From an uncultured Clostridia bacterium (GTDB lineage: Bacteria > Bacillota > Clostridia > Christensenellales > Aristaeellaceae): a DNA stretch of 64,000 bases. How positions within the stretch are numbered: the stretch's first letter is position 1; each line of letters opens with the position of its first letter. Below are positions 1-7,856 of the stretch, piece by piece. The notes under the pieces were generated by a model. That model was given only the letters and a program-made list of their open reading frames with translations. It was not told the origin of the DNA and did no database searches. The translations under genes were made by a program, and so were the position numbers. The stretch covers positions 100,301 through 164,300 of the forward strand of contig CAKTWP010000005.1 of NCBI GenBank assembly GCA_934630705.1. The letters are read 5' to 3'.

Positions 1-451
1 AAGCCACGTCATCGCTGCCGGAGGCAAGAATGGGCAGCACGTAATTGCCCACGCCGCTGATATCCCGGGGGCCGCGCTTGCTCAGGCAATAGGGAAAAGC
101 CTCGTAAACAGGCTGCTGCTCCTCATTGGAAATGCCCATGTTATCGTCATGGTTTCCATAGACATGGGCCCAGGGAATGCGGTTTCGCTCCATGGGCGCG
201 GTGATAGCGGCCAGAAAATCCCGCAGTTGGGCGGGCGTGGCCGCGCCGATGCGATGGCTGTTGGTATCCCCGGCCAGCAGCACCAGATCGGGCTTTGCGC
301 TTTCCACCACGGCGTGCAGCGCGGGCATCAGCTGCGGATGGATTTTCACGCCGCCATGGATGTCGGTGAGGATCAGGATGCGGAAGGTGCCGTCCTTTTT
401 GAAGCGCAGGGTGTGCTTCAGCGTCAGATAATCCTGAAAATCAAAGGCCAT
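1..451 (-). CDS. Calcineurin-like metallophosphoesterase, C-terminal part outside window
   Basis: The 150 visible residues are the N-terminal part of a calcineurin-like phosphoesterase. The metal-binding blocks appear in order: D30-I-H32-G-G, G61-D62 and G99-N-H-D102. The later histidine blocks of the family would lie beyond the window edge, so the gene is cut by the window and shows no sign of damage. There is no signal peptide, so a cytoplasmic enzyme is expected; the substrate (nucleotide, phosphoprotein or phosphodiester) cannot be told. ATG at 451 is chosen because GGAGGG sits 4 bases upstream. It is transcribed divergently from the AraC-type regulator at 675. Confidence 0.88.
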   Translation of the reverse strand, partial: MAFDFQDYLTLKHTLRFKKDGTFRILILTDIHGGVKIHPQLMPALHAVVESAKPDLVLLAGDTNSHRIGAATPAQLRDFLAAITAPMERNRIPWAHVYGNHDDNMGISNEEQQPVYEAFPYCLSKRGPRDISGVGNYVLPILASGSDDVA

Positions 452-506
452 GATGCCCTCCTTTTCGGCGCAAGCGCCCCTTTTTTCATCTTTTCATGCT
501 GTCCAT

Positions 507-535
507 ATCATATAAAATTTCCGTTCAATTTGCAA
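507..535 (-). promoter_or_regulatory. Promoter of the metallophosphoesterase gene
   Basis: On the minus strand TTGCAA (535-530) and TATGAT (512-507) are separated by 17 bases, in an AT-rich gap about 55 bases before the start codon. Confidence 0.65.
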
Positions 536-607
536 CAACCTCTTTTTGCAAATTGTGCGTCCGCACCACAAAATGACAGGATGCTTTATTGCGTTCAGTT
601 TTCTTCA

Positions 608-636
608 TTGCGTTTTTTGGTAAAAATCACTACAAT
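608..636 (+). promoter_or_regulatory. Promoter of the AraC-type regulator gene
   Basis: TTGCGT (608-613) and TACAAT (631-636) have a 17-base spacer. The octamer ATTGCGTT occurs at 588-595 and again at 607-614 over the -35 box. This spacing of about two helical turns is typical of AraC half-sites, so autoregulation is possible but unproven. Confidence 0.65.
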
Positions 637-674
637 AAATAAAGAGAATCATTCGCGGGAGGGGGAACAAGCGC

Positions 675-2927
675 ATGAGGGGAAGGCGGACGCATTTCTG
701 GGTTCAACGCACCGATTCGGACCGCAGGCGGGTGACCAAGTATTTTCAGGCGTTTATCACATTGCTGGTGATTGCAGCCCTACTGCTTGCGGGGCTGCAA
801 ATCCTTTATACCAATCAGCTCATGTCCCGGGAGCGGGACGATAACTGCCGCAACACCTTTTCCCTGCTGCGCCATTCCCATGACGCTGTGTTTGCGCAGA
901 TGCGGAAAACAGTGAACACCATTTTTATTGCCAGCCAGAATCGCTATAACCCCTTTCAGCATTTTATGGATTATTACCGGGAAAACCAGATGAACAAGAT
1001 GATCGAGATTCAGGATCAGCTGGACGGCATGGTTTCCTCCTCGGACGTGATCCAGTGCATCTGCCTGTATTATCCCCGGGACGATTATACCGTGTCCACC
1101 GATCAAAGCGTGGCCCGGCTGGATTTATATCATGACAGCGCGTTTCTCCAGAGCCTGCTGGGCATGGAAGACGTGACGAAAAAGGTGTTCACCCGATCGG
1201 TCTATTATGCCTGCTCCTCCACGCCCACGGAGGTCATGTCCATTGTGCGGACGTTGCCGGTCACAGGCGGCGCCCGGGTGCCGGACGCCTATGTGGTGAT
1301 TGATCTGAAGCGCTCCGCCATTGCATCCGCTTTTGCGGAGATCGCCTTGGATCGGGACACAAGCCTGGTGATTTTCGACGAGACGGGCGCGTCTATCAGC
1401 GCCCTGGGCGAGCCCTATCCCCTGGACAGGCTGCCGGAAGCGGAAACCCTGGAAGCAGGAAAAACCAGCTTCTGGAAAATAGAGCAGGACGGACAGCGCT
1501 ATGATGTGTACGCCACGGAATCCGGCGAGACGGGGTGGCGCTATGTGTATGTGCAAAACGCCCGGGAGTTTTACAAGCGCGTGGCGGGCGCCCGGAACGC
1601 CTATCTGGGCTTCTGTCTTCTGGTGGTGGCGTTCGGAATGATTTACGCATATTTTGCCGCGCACCGGCTGTATCGCCCCCTTCAGCATATTTCCGAGCAG
1701 CTGGGGAACCGGGAGGTCGATGTGTTCGACAGGATTGACGCGGTGGTGGCCGAGAACGAGCGGATGGATCAGGCCCTGCAGGAAAATGCGATTATCGGCA
1801 GAAACCAGCAGCTGCTCCATAAAATGCTTCTGGATTTTGACAGCGACGGGGAGTCCAGCAGCTATCATGTGCATTTCCGGCCGGGGGAGAACTGCTGCGT
1901 GCTGTTTTTGCTGCATATGACGAGAAGCGCGGATGATTCGGCCCAGCCGGCCTGGGAGGCGGTGCTGGAAGCGCAGGGCATGCGGCAGCTGATGAAGCTG
2001 TATACCGGGCGCAATGAGATGGCCCTGATTGTGGCGGCCCGAGATATGAACGACGACGCGGCCATCCAGCAGACCGCGCAGGCGCTTGTGCAGGCGGGGG
2101 CGGCCAGCGTGGGCGTGAGCAGGCCCTTTGAGGATGCGCAGATGCTGACCGAGGCCTATCGCCAGGCGTCGGATGCGCTGAGCCTGCGCATCGTCCGGGG
2201 GCAGGGCACCATTTGCTGCTTCCGGGAAATCCGCAATCGGTCCATGCCGGATTATCCCTATAGGATGGAAAACGCCATTCTGGGCGCGCTGAAGGCCGGG
2301 GACGCCCAGCGGGTGGCGGAGGCGCAGCAGGCCTTTGAAGCATATCTGGTGGCCCAGGACGCTTTGGGACGCACCGTGAAGGATTTTTATGTGCGTCTGT
2401 TCTGCTCCTGCCAGCGGCTGATGCTGGATTATCCCAGCATCATGAGCCGCATGGCGGAGATGTCCCACACACGGCTGCTGAGCATGGATAATTTGCGGGA
2501 TATGAGCGATTATATGTTCATTATTTATGACGCGCTGCTGGCTGGGGGAGCGGAACGGCCCCATTCGCTTCTGGTACGGCGGGTATGCGAATATATCGAC
2601 ACCCATCTGGCCCAGGCCCCCACGGTGGACGCCATTGCGGAGGAATTTTTCGTCAGCGCATCTTCCCTGCGGATGGAATTCCGAAGCGAAATGGGCGTTT
2701 CCGTCAAAAGCTATATCGACCGGCGGCGGGTGGAGGAGGCCAAGCGCCTTCTGACCGCGTCCGCCATCAAGATTCAGGATATCGCCCTTCAGCTGGGCTT
2801 CAATTATGCCCAGTCCTTCATCGCCTTTTTCAAGGCGGACACCGGCCTGACCCCCGGCGAATACCGGGCGCAGGCCCAGGGCAGACGGCTGGGCGGCCGT
2901 TCCCCCTTGGAAAAGGAGGAGGGCTGA
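675..2927 (+). CDS. Membrane-bound AraC family transcriptional regulator (extracytoplasmic sensor plus HTH)
   Basis: This 750-residue protein has a membrane helix at about 24-44, an extracytoplasmic region to about 308, a second helix at about 309-330, a HAMP-like and linker region, and a two-helix-turn-helix AraC domain at about 632-733 (R-V-C-E-Y-I-D-T-H through G-L-T-P-G-E-Y-R). The architecture matches the large regulators that Paenibacillus and Clostridia place beside LplB/LplC-type sugar ABC operons, which sense an extracellular sugar or its binding protein and activate the operon directly. Here the operon (7464-3100) converges on it from the opposite strand, which supports that role. 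ATG at 675 follows GGGAGGGGG. The ligand is unknown. Confidence 0.88.
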   Translation: MRGRRTHFWVQRTDSDRRRVTKYFQAFITLLVIAALLLAGLQILYTNQLMSRERDDNCRNTFSLLRHSHDAVFAQMRKTVNTIFIASQNRYNPFQHFMDYYRENQMNKMIEIQDQLDGMVSSSDVIQCICLYYPRDDYTVSTDQSVARLDLYHDSAFLQSLLGMEDVTKKVFTRSVYYACSSTPTEVMSIVRTLPVTGGARVPDAYVVIDLKRSAIASAFAEIALDRDTSLVIFDETGASISALGEPYPLDRLPEAETLEAGKTSFWKIEQDGQRYDVYATESGETGWRYVYVQNAREFYKRVAGARNAYLGFCLLVVAFGMIYAYFAAHRLYRPLQHISEQLGNREVDVFDRIDAVVAENERMDQALQENAIIGRNQQLLHKMLLDFDSDGESSSYHVHFRPGENCCVLFLLHMTRSADDSAQPAWEAVLEAQGMRQLMKLYTGRNEMALIVAARDMNDDAAIQQTAQALVQAGAASVGVSRPFEDAQMLTEAYRQASDALSLRIVRGQGTICCFREIRNRSMPDYPYRMENAILGALKAGDAQRVAEAQQAFEAYLVAQDALGRTVKDFYVRLFCSCQRLMLDYPSIMSRMAEMSHTRLLSMDNLRDMSDYMFIIYDALLAGGAERPHSLLVRRVCEYIDTHLAQAPTVDAIAEEFFVSASSLRMEFRSEMGVSVKSYIDRRRVEEAKRLLTASAIKIQDIALQLGFNYAQSFIAFFKADTGLTPGEYRAQAQGRRLGGRSPLEKEEG

Positions 2928-2951
2928 ACGGCCTGAAAGCGGAGCCGGGAA

Positions 2952-3020
2952 AAATGCGCAGGGAGAGAAAACGCATTTCTGCAGCTTTGCCATGCAGGAG
3001 GAAGCCTTTCATGCTGCATG
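2952..3020 (+). terminator. Two inverted repeats after the AraC-type gene
   Basis: AAATGCG (2952-2958) pairs with CGCATTT (2972-2978), and CATGCAG (2991-2997) pairs with CTGCATG (3014-3020). Neither is followed by a good T-run, so they are at best weak terminators for the regulator gene. Confidence 0.35.
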
Positions 3021-3052
3021 GAGCGCGACAAAAACGAAGATTTTTGACATGC

Positions 3053-3084
3053 AAAGGGGAGCGCCGATGCCGACGCTCCCCTTT
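3053..3084 (-). terminator. Hairpin between convergent regulator and ABC operon
   Basis: AAAGGGGAGCG (3053-3063) and CGCTCCCCTTT (3074-3084) form a perfect 11-bp stem with a 10-base loop, immediately after the binding-protein stop codon. The position suits termination of the minus-strand operon, possibly in both directions. The T-tract is short. Confidence 0.7.
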
Positions 3085-3099
3085 GCCAGAATGGCTGGC

Positions 3100-4734
3100 T
3101 TATTTGCCTTTGATATTCATGGTGGTATAGCTGGTGCCGTTCAGATCGTTATACTGCTTGGTCATGGAATCCAGCACCTCCTGGCCGCCCTTGGCCACCA
3201 GCGCGTCCAGATAGGTCTGCCAGGTTTCATCGTTAATGGGCTTCGCCCCGGTGACGAAATCCACCACCCACTGCTTCATCAGGGTTTCCAGGGCGGCGCT
3301 GTAGATGATCATTTCGTCGGTGTAGTTATAGCCGTAGAAAAGGCTGGTGTATACAGGCTTGTTGTCCAGGTTGGACTGCATAGAATGGCCGAGACGATTC
3401 AGGTATTCCGCCTTATCATTGAGATCAATTTCTTCGGCCATGCTCTGCTCAATCGCTTTTTGGTTGAGCACCATGTTGCCAAACAGATTCTGGCTCCAAT
3501 GCTCCCGGTAGCCCTTCACATAGTTCGCATCCTTATCAGGACCCGGATAATATTCATCCGGATACTGATACACACGGTTATATCTCGTGTGGGGCTCGCC
3601 GGAATAAAGCAGCTCCCCGTTTTCATCCCGCAGCTGCGGATTTGTTTCGCCTTCCTCGGTATTCATGAAATCAATGAAGGCAATGGCAGCCTCGGGATAC
3701 CTGCAATCCGCGGAGATCATAGCTGTTTTCCAGATGATTCCATTGTCCGCCACGCCCTGGGTAAGGCCGTCGTCGGAAGTAATGTAAATGAACTGGAAAT
3801 CACAGTCGGGCTGCAGCTCCAGCAGGCCTGCCCTCAGCAGGGAGCCGCCCATGTTCCACCAGCCGGAATACAGGCCGCCTTTGCCGGTGGCGGCGTTGAT
3901 GAGCGCCTGTTCATAGTTCAGAATGAAGCATTCCTGATCGATGGCCTTGGCGACGTAAAGCTCGTTGAGGTATTCCAGCGCGTTCCGGAAGTCGGCGCTG
4001 GCGTTGAAGAAGTACACCTCGCCCTTTTCCTGGTCCAGATAGCAATCGTTGGGCTGCCCGCCGAAGGCGCCAAAGATGGGCATGAAGGTCTGGGTCCAGC
4101 CGCCGCCGTTATAGCGGGTGCCCAGGCCGTAGGTGTCGTTCACGCCGTTGCCGTCGGGATCGCCGCTGGCCATGGCCAGGCAGATTTCCTTGATTTCGCT
4201 GAGGGTGTAGGTCTCCTTCACCTCAAAGCCCAGCTTCCGCACCCAGTCCATGCGCAGCAGGGTAGGAAACTTGTAATAGAAGTTCTCACAGGGAACGCAG
4301 GCCAGATTGCCGCCCACAGTGCAGATTTTCCAGGAGCGCTCCATGATGTTCTTGCGCAGGTTGGGGCCGTATTGATCCACCAGATCGGTCAGATCCTCGA
4401 TGAACATGCCGCTGGAATAGTAATCCATATACTGGGTGGCGTCGGTAATGAAGATGTCGGGGATGGTGCCCGCCGCCATGAGCAGGGGCATCTGGGAGTT
4501 GCGGTCCTCATAGAGCTGCCAGTCGATGGTGATCTCATAGCCGGGGAGAAGGTGCTTCACCTTTTCGTTCCAGTCCTTGAAGGACTGGGGAAGCTCCTCG
4601 CCTTCCTTGGGGAAGTAGTCGCTGGAGGAATTGACGATGGAAATGGTGACCTGCTTCACATCGTCCGCCAGGGCGATGCTGCATGCGCTCAGCAGCAGGG
4701 CCAGGGCCAGGAACAGAGCCAGGGTTTTTTTCAT
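3100..4734 (-). CDS. Extracellular solute-binding protein of a CUT1 sugar ABC transporter (lipoprotein)
   Basis: This 544-residue protein begins with a signal peptide ending in a lipobox (L-S-A-C18), so it should be lipid-anchored outside the membrane. Its length and the order after two LplB/LplC-type permeases match the large LipO/YtcQ binding proteins for oligosaccharides. The start at 4734 is chosen because AAAGGAG lies upstream and the signal peptide begins M-K-K; an upstream ATG at 4776 would put 14 hydrophilic residues in front of the signal. It is the last gene of a four-gene operon with no ATPase of its own, so it presumably uses a shared MsmX-type ATPase. The sugar is not identifiable. 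Confidence 0.88.
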   Translation of the reverse strand: MKKTLALFLALALLLSACSIALADDVKQVTISIVNSSSDYFPKEGEELPQSFKDWNEKVKHLLPGYEITIDWQLYEDRNSQMPLLMAAGTIPDIFITDATQYMDYYSSGMFIEDLTDLVDQYGPNLRKNIMERSWKICTVGGNLACVPCENFYYKFPTLLRMDWVRKLGFEVKETYTLSEIKEICLAMASGDPDGNGVNDTYGLGTRYNGGGWTQTFMPIFGAFGGQPNDCYLDQEKGEVYFFNASADFRNALEYLNELYVAKAIDQECFILNYEQALINAATGKGGLYSGWWNMGGSLLRAGLLELQPDCDFQFIYITSDDGLTQGVADNGIIWKTAMISADCRYPEAAIAFIDFMNTEEGETNPQLRDENGELLYSGEPHTRYNRVYQYPDEYYPGPDKDANYVKGYREHWSQNLFGNMVLNQKAIEQSMAEEIDLNDKAEYLNRLGHSMQSNLDNKPVYTSLFYGYNYTDEMIIYSAALETLMKQWVVDFVTGAKPINDETWQTYLDALVAKGGQEVLDSMTKQYNDLNGTSYTTMNIKGK

Positions 4735-4792
4735 GAGAATTCTCCTTTCCAATTTTGATGAACGGCATGGAAGCATGCCGGTCGGAACAGCG

Positions 4793-5707
4793 TCAGCCCT
4801 TGAGGGAACCCACCATCACGCCCTTGGCAAAATGCTTTTGCAGGAAGGGATAGACGCAGACGATGGGCAGGGTGCCGAACACCACGGTGGCGGATTTAAT
4901 GGCTTCCGAAGCAAGACGGCGGGAGGCAACCTCATCGTCCATAACCTTCTTCACCGATTCACTGTACATCCGCTGGATGATGACCTGAATAGGATAATAT
5001 TTTTCCTCATGGTTGTAAATGATGGCGGCGGTGAATTCATTCCAGTTGCCCACGCCGTAAAACAGGGCCATGGTGGCGATAATGGCGGTGGACAGGGGGA
5101 GCACGATGGAAACCAGGGTGCGCACCTCGCCTGCGCCGTCGATATAGGCCGAGTCCTTCAGGTCCTGGGGCATGGCCAGGAAGAAATTGCGCATCAGCAG
5201 CAGGTTGCCCGTGGAGATGGTGTCCGGGATAATCATCACCCACAGGGTGTTGAGGAAGCCCAGGTTTTTCAGGTTCAGATAGTTGGGAATCAGGCCGCCG
5301 CCCACGAACATGGTAATGAGGATCAGAAGGGTCATGGGCATGCGCAGGGGGAGATTCCGCTTGGACAGGGAATAGCCGCCCAGGGTGGTCATCACCAGGG
5401 AAAGGCTGGTGCCCATCACGGTGATGAACACGGTGTTTTTATAGGCCTGCCAGACGTTGGGGTATTTGAGCACGTAGACATAGTTTTCAATGGTGAAATC
5501 CGTGGGCCAGAACATCATGCCGCCCGAGGCCGTAATGGCCACGTTGCTGGAGAAGGATTGGAAGACCAGGTTCAGGAAGGGATAGAGCATGGTGAGGGTC
5601 AGCAGGGTGACGATGGCGGCGATGACGATATCCCCGGCCGTGGTGCGATGGAGGGCGGATTTGCGCCGGCGGACAGGCGCGGAAACCGTAGCGTGCTGCA
5701 TTGCCAT
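4793..5707 (-). CDS. CUT1 sugar ABC transporter permease (LplC/YtcP type)
   Basis: This 304-residue, six-helix permease carries the cytoplasmic EAA-type loop around Y-I-D-G-A-G-E-V with the trailing I-V-L-P-L, where the ATPase docks. The C-terminal G-S-L-K-G is typical of the family. Its ATG overlaps the TAA stop of the partner permease by one base (TAATG), with GGAGGG just upstream, so the two are translationally coupled. With the partner it forms the membrane channel for the sugar delivered by the downstream binding protein. Confidence 0.9.
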   Translation of the reverse strand: MAMQHATVSAPVRRRKSALHRTTAGDIVIAAIVTLLTLTMLYPFLNLVFQSFSSNVAITASGGMMFWPTDFTIENYVYVLKYPNVWQAYKNTVFITVMGTSLSLVMTTLGGYSLSKRNLPLRMPMTLLILITMFVGGGLIPNYLNLKNLGFLNTLWVMIIPDTISTGNLLLMRNFFLAMPQDLKDSAYIDGAGEVRTLVSIVLPLSTAIIATMALFYGVGNWNEFTAAIIYNHEEKYYPIQVIIQRMYSESVKKVMDDEVASRRLASEAIKSATVVFGTLPIVCVYPFLQKHFAKGVMVGSLKG

Positions 5708-6660
5708 TACCAGATCCCTCCATCCTCGTCAAGCTTTTTGGCCACGGTGTTGGTGAGAATCACCATCAACAGGCTCAGCGCACCGCTGAGCAGGCCTACG
5801 GCGGCGGAATAGCTGTATTGATTCAGCTGCTTCAGGCCGGTTTGATACACGTAGTAATCCACCGTCTCCGCCACGGGGGCCACCATGTCGTTGAGCATGA
5901 TCAAGGTCTGGCTGAAGGAGGTGGAAAAGAGGCCGCCCATGGTCATGATAAATTGCAGGGAAATCAGCGGGCGCAGGGCTGCCACGGAAATATACCAGGT
6001 TTTTTGCCAGCGGGTGGCGCCGTCCAGCTCTGCAGCCTCATACAGCTCCACGTCCACCCGGGACAGGGCGGCCAGATAAATAATGGAGCCCCAGCCTACG
6101 CTTTTCCAGATGCCTGAAAGCACATAAAACCATTTATATAGATGCTTCTCGCCCAGGTACATGATTCGCTCCATGCCCAGCAGGCTGCGGATGCCGTTGA
6201 CGAAGCCATGATACGAAAAGAAATTGTGCATGATGGCGTACACCACCACGAAGGAGACGAAGTGGGGCAGATAGGAGATGGATTGAAGAACCTTCTTATA
6301 GCGCGGCCATTTCATTTCGTTGAGCAGCAGCGCCAGAATGATGGGGGCCGGGAAGCCCAGCACGATGCCAAGCACCGAAAGGGTCATGGTATTTTTCAGC
6401 AGACGGGGTAATTCGCCGTTGGTGAGAAAGCGGATGAAATGCTTAAGGCCATAATGACTGGTCCAGGGGCTGCCCCAGATGCCCAGGCGAAAGGAGTAAT
6501 CCTTAAACGCGATTTGAATGCCTGCCAGGGGAATATACTTAAAAATAATGTAATAAGCCGCCACGGGCAGGAAGAATACATAGTAAATCCAGCAGCGCTT
6601 CATCAGGCTGAGCGTGGCGCACAGGGATTTTTTCCCCGTGGCCGGATGCATGGTCGTCAT
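5707..6660 (-). CDS. CUT1 sugar ABC transporter permease (LplB type)
   Basis: This roughly 317-residue integral membrane protein begins M-T-T-M-H-P and has an LplB-like first helix (W-I-Y-Y-V-F-F-L-P) followed by P-L-A-G-I-Q-I-A-F-K-D-Y. The EAA-type loop is near Y-E-A-A-E-L-D-G-A. ATG at 6660 is preferred over a GTG at 6672, because that GTG overlaps the GGAGG ribosome site, which stands 10 bases before 6660. It lies second in the operon after the CBM9-like gene, with an intervening GC hairpin, and is coupled to the LplC-type permease. Confidence 0.88.
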   Translation of the reverse strand: MTTMHPATGKKSLCATLSLMKRCWIYYVFFLPVAAYYIIFKYIPLAGIQIAFKDYSFRLGIWGSPWTSHYGLKHFIRFLTNGELPRLLKNTMTLSVLGIVLGFPAPIILALLLNEMKWPRYKKVLQSISYLPHFVSFVVVYAIMHNFFSYHGFVNGIRSLLGMERIMYLGEKHLYKWFYVLSGIWKSVGWGSIIYLAALSRVDVELYEAAELDGATRWQKTWYISVAALRPLISLQFIMTMGGLFSTSFSQTLIMLNDMVAPVAETVDYYVYQTGLKQLNQYSYSAAVGLLSGALSLLMVILTNTVAKKLDEDGGIW

Positions 6661-6708
6661 GGGCGTGAACACCTCCGAAATCAGGATGGGGCCGAACAGG
6701 GGAAGAAG

Positions 6709-6738
6709 GGAGGGGCCGCCGCCGGGCAGCGGCCCTCC
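6709..6738 (-). terminator. Intra-operon GC hairpin (attenuator or mRNA stabiliser)
   Basis: GGAGGGGCCGC (6709-6719) pairs with GCGGCCCTCC (6729-6738) with one bulged G. It lies between the CBM9-like gene and the permeases with no T-run, so it more likely adjusts relative expression or protects the 3' end of the first transcript than stops transcription. Confidence 0.5.
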
Positions 6739-6750
6739 GAAGGCTACGGC

Positions 6751-7464
6751 TTACTTGGCGGGCTCAAAGGGAACATCGGGATGCTCCGTCACATCCTTGG
6801 TCAGCAGCACGTTCTGCAGCGCGCCCACATCGCTCCAATAGGCGCCCTCGCCCTTCCAGTTCACGTAAACGTCGCGCTTGTTGTTGCCGATCATGTCGTC
6901 ATCGATGGACACCTCAAAGCCGATGAAATGGCCTTCTTCCAGGGTGAGGCCCTCGGTCAGCACCGGCATCTGCAGCTCCACGATGTACTGGGCGCCATCC
7001 TCGGCGATCTTCGCAGCGCAAATGCCCTTTTCCTCCACGGCGGTGTTGCCGGTGTAGTAGTAGAACCTGCCGGCCTGGTTGGAGAAATAATGCCAATCGC
7101 CAGGATTCTGGAAGTCACCCTCCTTGCAGTTGGTCTCAGAAACCCAGAAGTTCACGCCATTGGCGGGGTTAATGTCGCGCAGATTGGCCAGGGTTGGATC
7201 GGTCACGACGGCCAGGAAATACAGATGGCCTTCATCCCACAGAATCTTTACATAGCCGTAGGCCATGTTTTTGCCTTCCTCATACTTGCCATAGGTCCAG
7301 ATCCGTTCGCTGTTGTTCCAGATTTCATCGATTTCGCCGTCGATCACAGGAGCGGTGACGGCATAGGAGGCATAGGCGGCGGGGGTGATTTCCTCGGCGC
7401 AGGCCAGGGCGCAGCAGCTTAGCAGCAGAGCCAGCGTCATCAAGGCGGCAAGAAGCTTTTTCAT
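6751..7464 (-). CDS. Secreted CBM9-like carbohydrate-binding domain protein
   Basis: This 237-residue protein has a signal peptide (M-K-K-L-L to about A-C-A-E24) followed by a single domain that opens with A-P-V-I-D-G-E-I-D-E-I-W-N, the usual entry to family 9 carbohydrate-binding (DOMON-like) modules. Several cysteines at 17, 18 and 22 make lipid attachment possible, but signal peptidase I cleavage after A-C-A is equally plausible. No catalytic domain is attached. It is the first gene of the ABC operon, preceded by AAAGGAG, so it may present or scavenge the sugar that the importer takes up; that role is inferred from position. Confidence 0.78.
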   Translation of the reverse strand: MKKLLAALMTLALLLSCCALACAEEITPAAYASYAVTAPVIDGEIDEIWNNSERIWTYGKYEEGKNMAYGYVKILWDEGHLYFLAVVTDPTLANLRDINPANGVNFWVSETNCKEGDFQNPGDWHYFSNQAGRFYYYTGNTAVEEKGICAAKIAEDGAQYIVELQMPVLTEGLTLEEGHFIGFEVSIDDDMIGNNKRDVYVNWKGEGAYWSDVGALQNVLLTKDVTEHPDVPFEPAK

Positions 7465-7550
7465 GTTTGTTTTCTCCTTTATTAGAAATTGATGCTCAAG
7501 CCATGTCCGTGCGCATTCTTTCCGCAGCGCAGCCTTTTCCCCCTCTCCAA

Positions 7551-7580
7551 GGATTAGATTTCATCGGATTAGATTTCATC
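7551..7580. repeat. Exact tandem duplication of a 15-base unit
   Basis: GGATTAGATTTCATC occurs twice head to tail with no mismatch, about 90 bases upstream of the CBM9-like start codon. It may be a recent slippage duplication or a pair of protein-binding sites. Confidence 0.85.
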
Positions 7581-7674
7581 GCATGAAGCATCCTGAGCGC
7601 GCTTCCGACTGGCGCATGAGCATGGCATAGATCCTGTAAAAAGGAAACGGGCTACGGCACCGCTTTGCATCTTC

Positions 7675-7703
7675 AACATAGCACCGGACAAGCGCCCGGT
7701 CAA
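7675..7703 (-). promoter_or_regulatory. Possible promoter of the CBM9-ABC operon
   Basis: Minus-strand TTGACC (7703-7698) and TATGTT (7680-7675) have a 17-base spacer. It is about 210 bases before the first start codon, leaving a long leader that contains the tandem repeat. Confidence 0.45.
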
Positions 7704-7790
7704 TGACGCTTTTCCGGAGCTATGAAGCAATCCGAAGAAAACAAACCGCAAGTTCGATCATCTTTATTTTTTATGGTAAGCTTTATACAC

Positions 7791-7841
7791 AAAAAAGCCA
7801 TTATCCGGCCTGCATGCACTGCACAGGCTGAATAACGGCTT
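7791..7841 (-). terminator. Terminator of the parE-parC operon
   Basis: On the minus strand AAGCCGTTATTCAGCCTG folds back on CAGGCCGGATAATGGCTT with few mismatches and is followed by a run of T, 16 bases after the parC stop codon. Confidence 0.85.
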
Positions 7842-7856
7842 GCTCAATCGGCTGAT

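Larger units (their letters stand above)
7465..7856. other. 392-base intergenic region upstream of the CBM9-ABC operon
   Basis: No coding potential is seen. It holds a possible promoter (7675-7703), an exact tandem repeat (7551-7580) in what would be a leader of about 200 bases, and the topoisomerase terminator (7791-7841). Confidence 0.6.

Noticed and set aside
2992..4758. A 588-codon plus-strand frame over the binding-protein gene
   Set aside because: It is antisense to a protein with a clear signal peptide and family fit. High GC at third positions keeps the opposite strand open.
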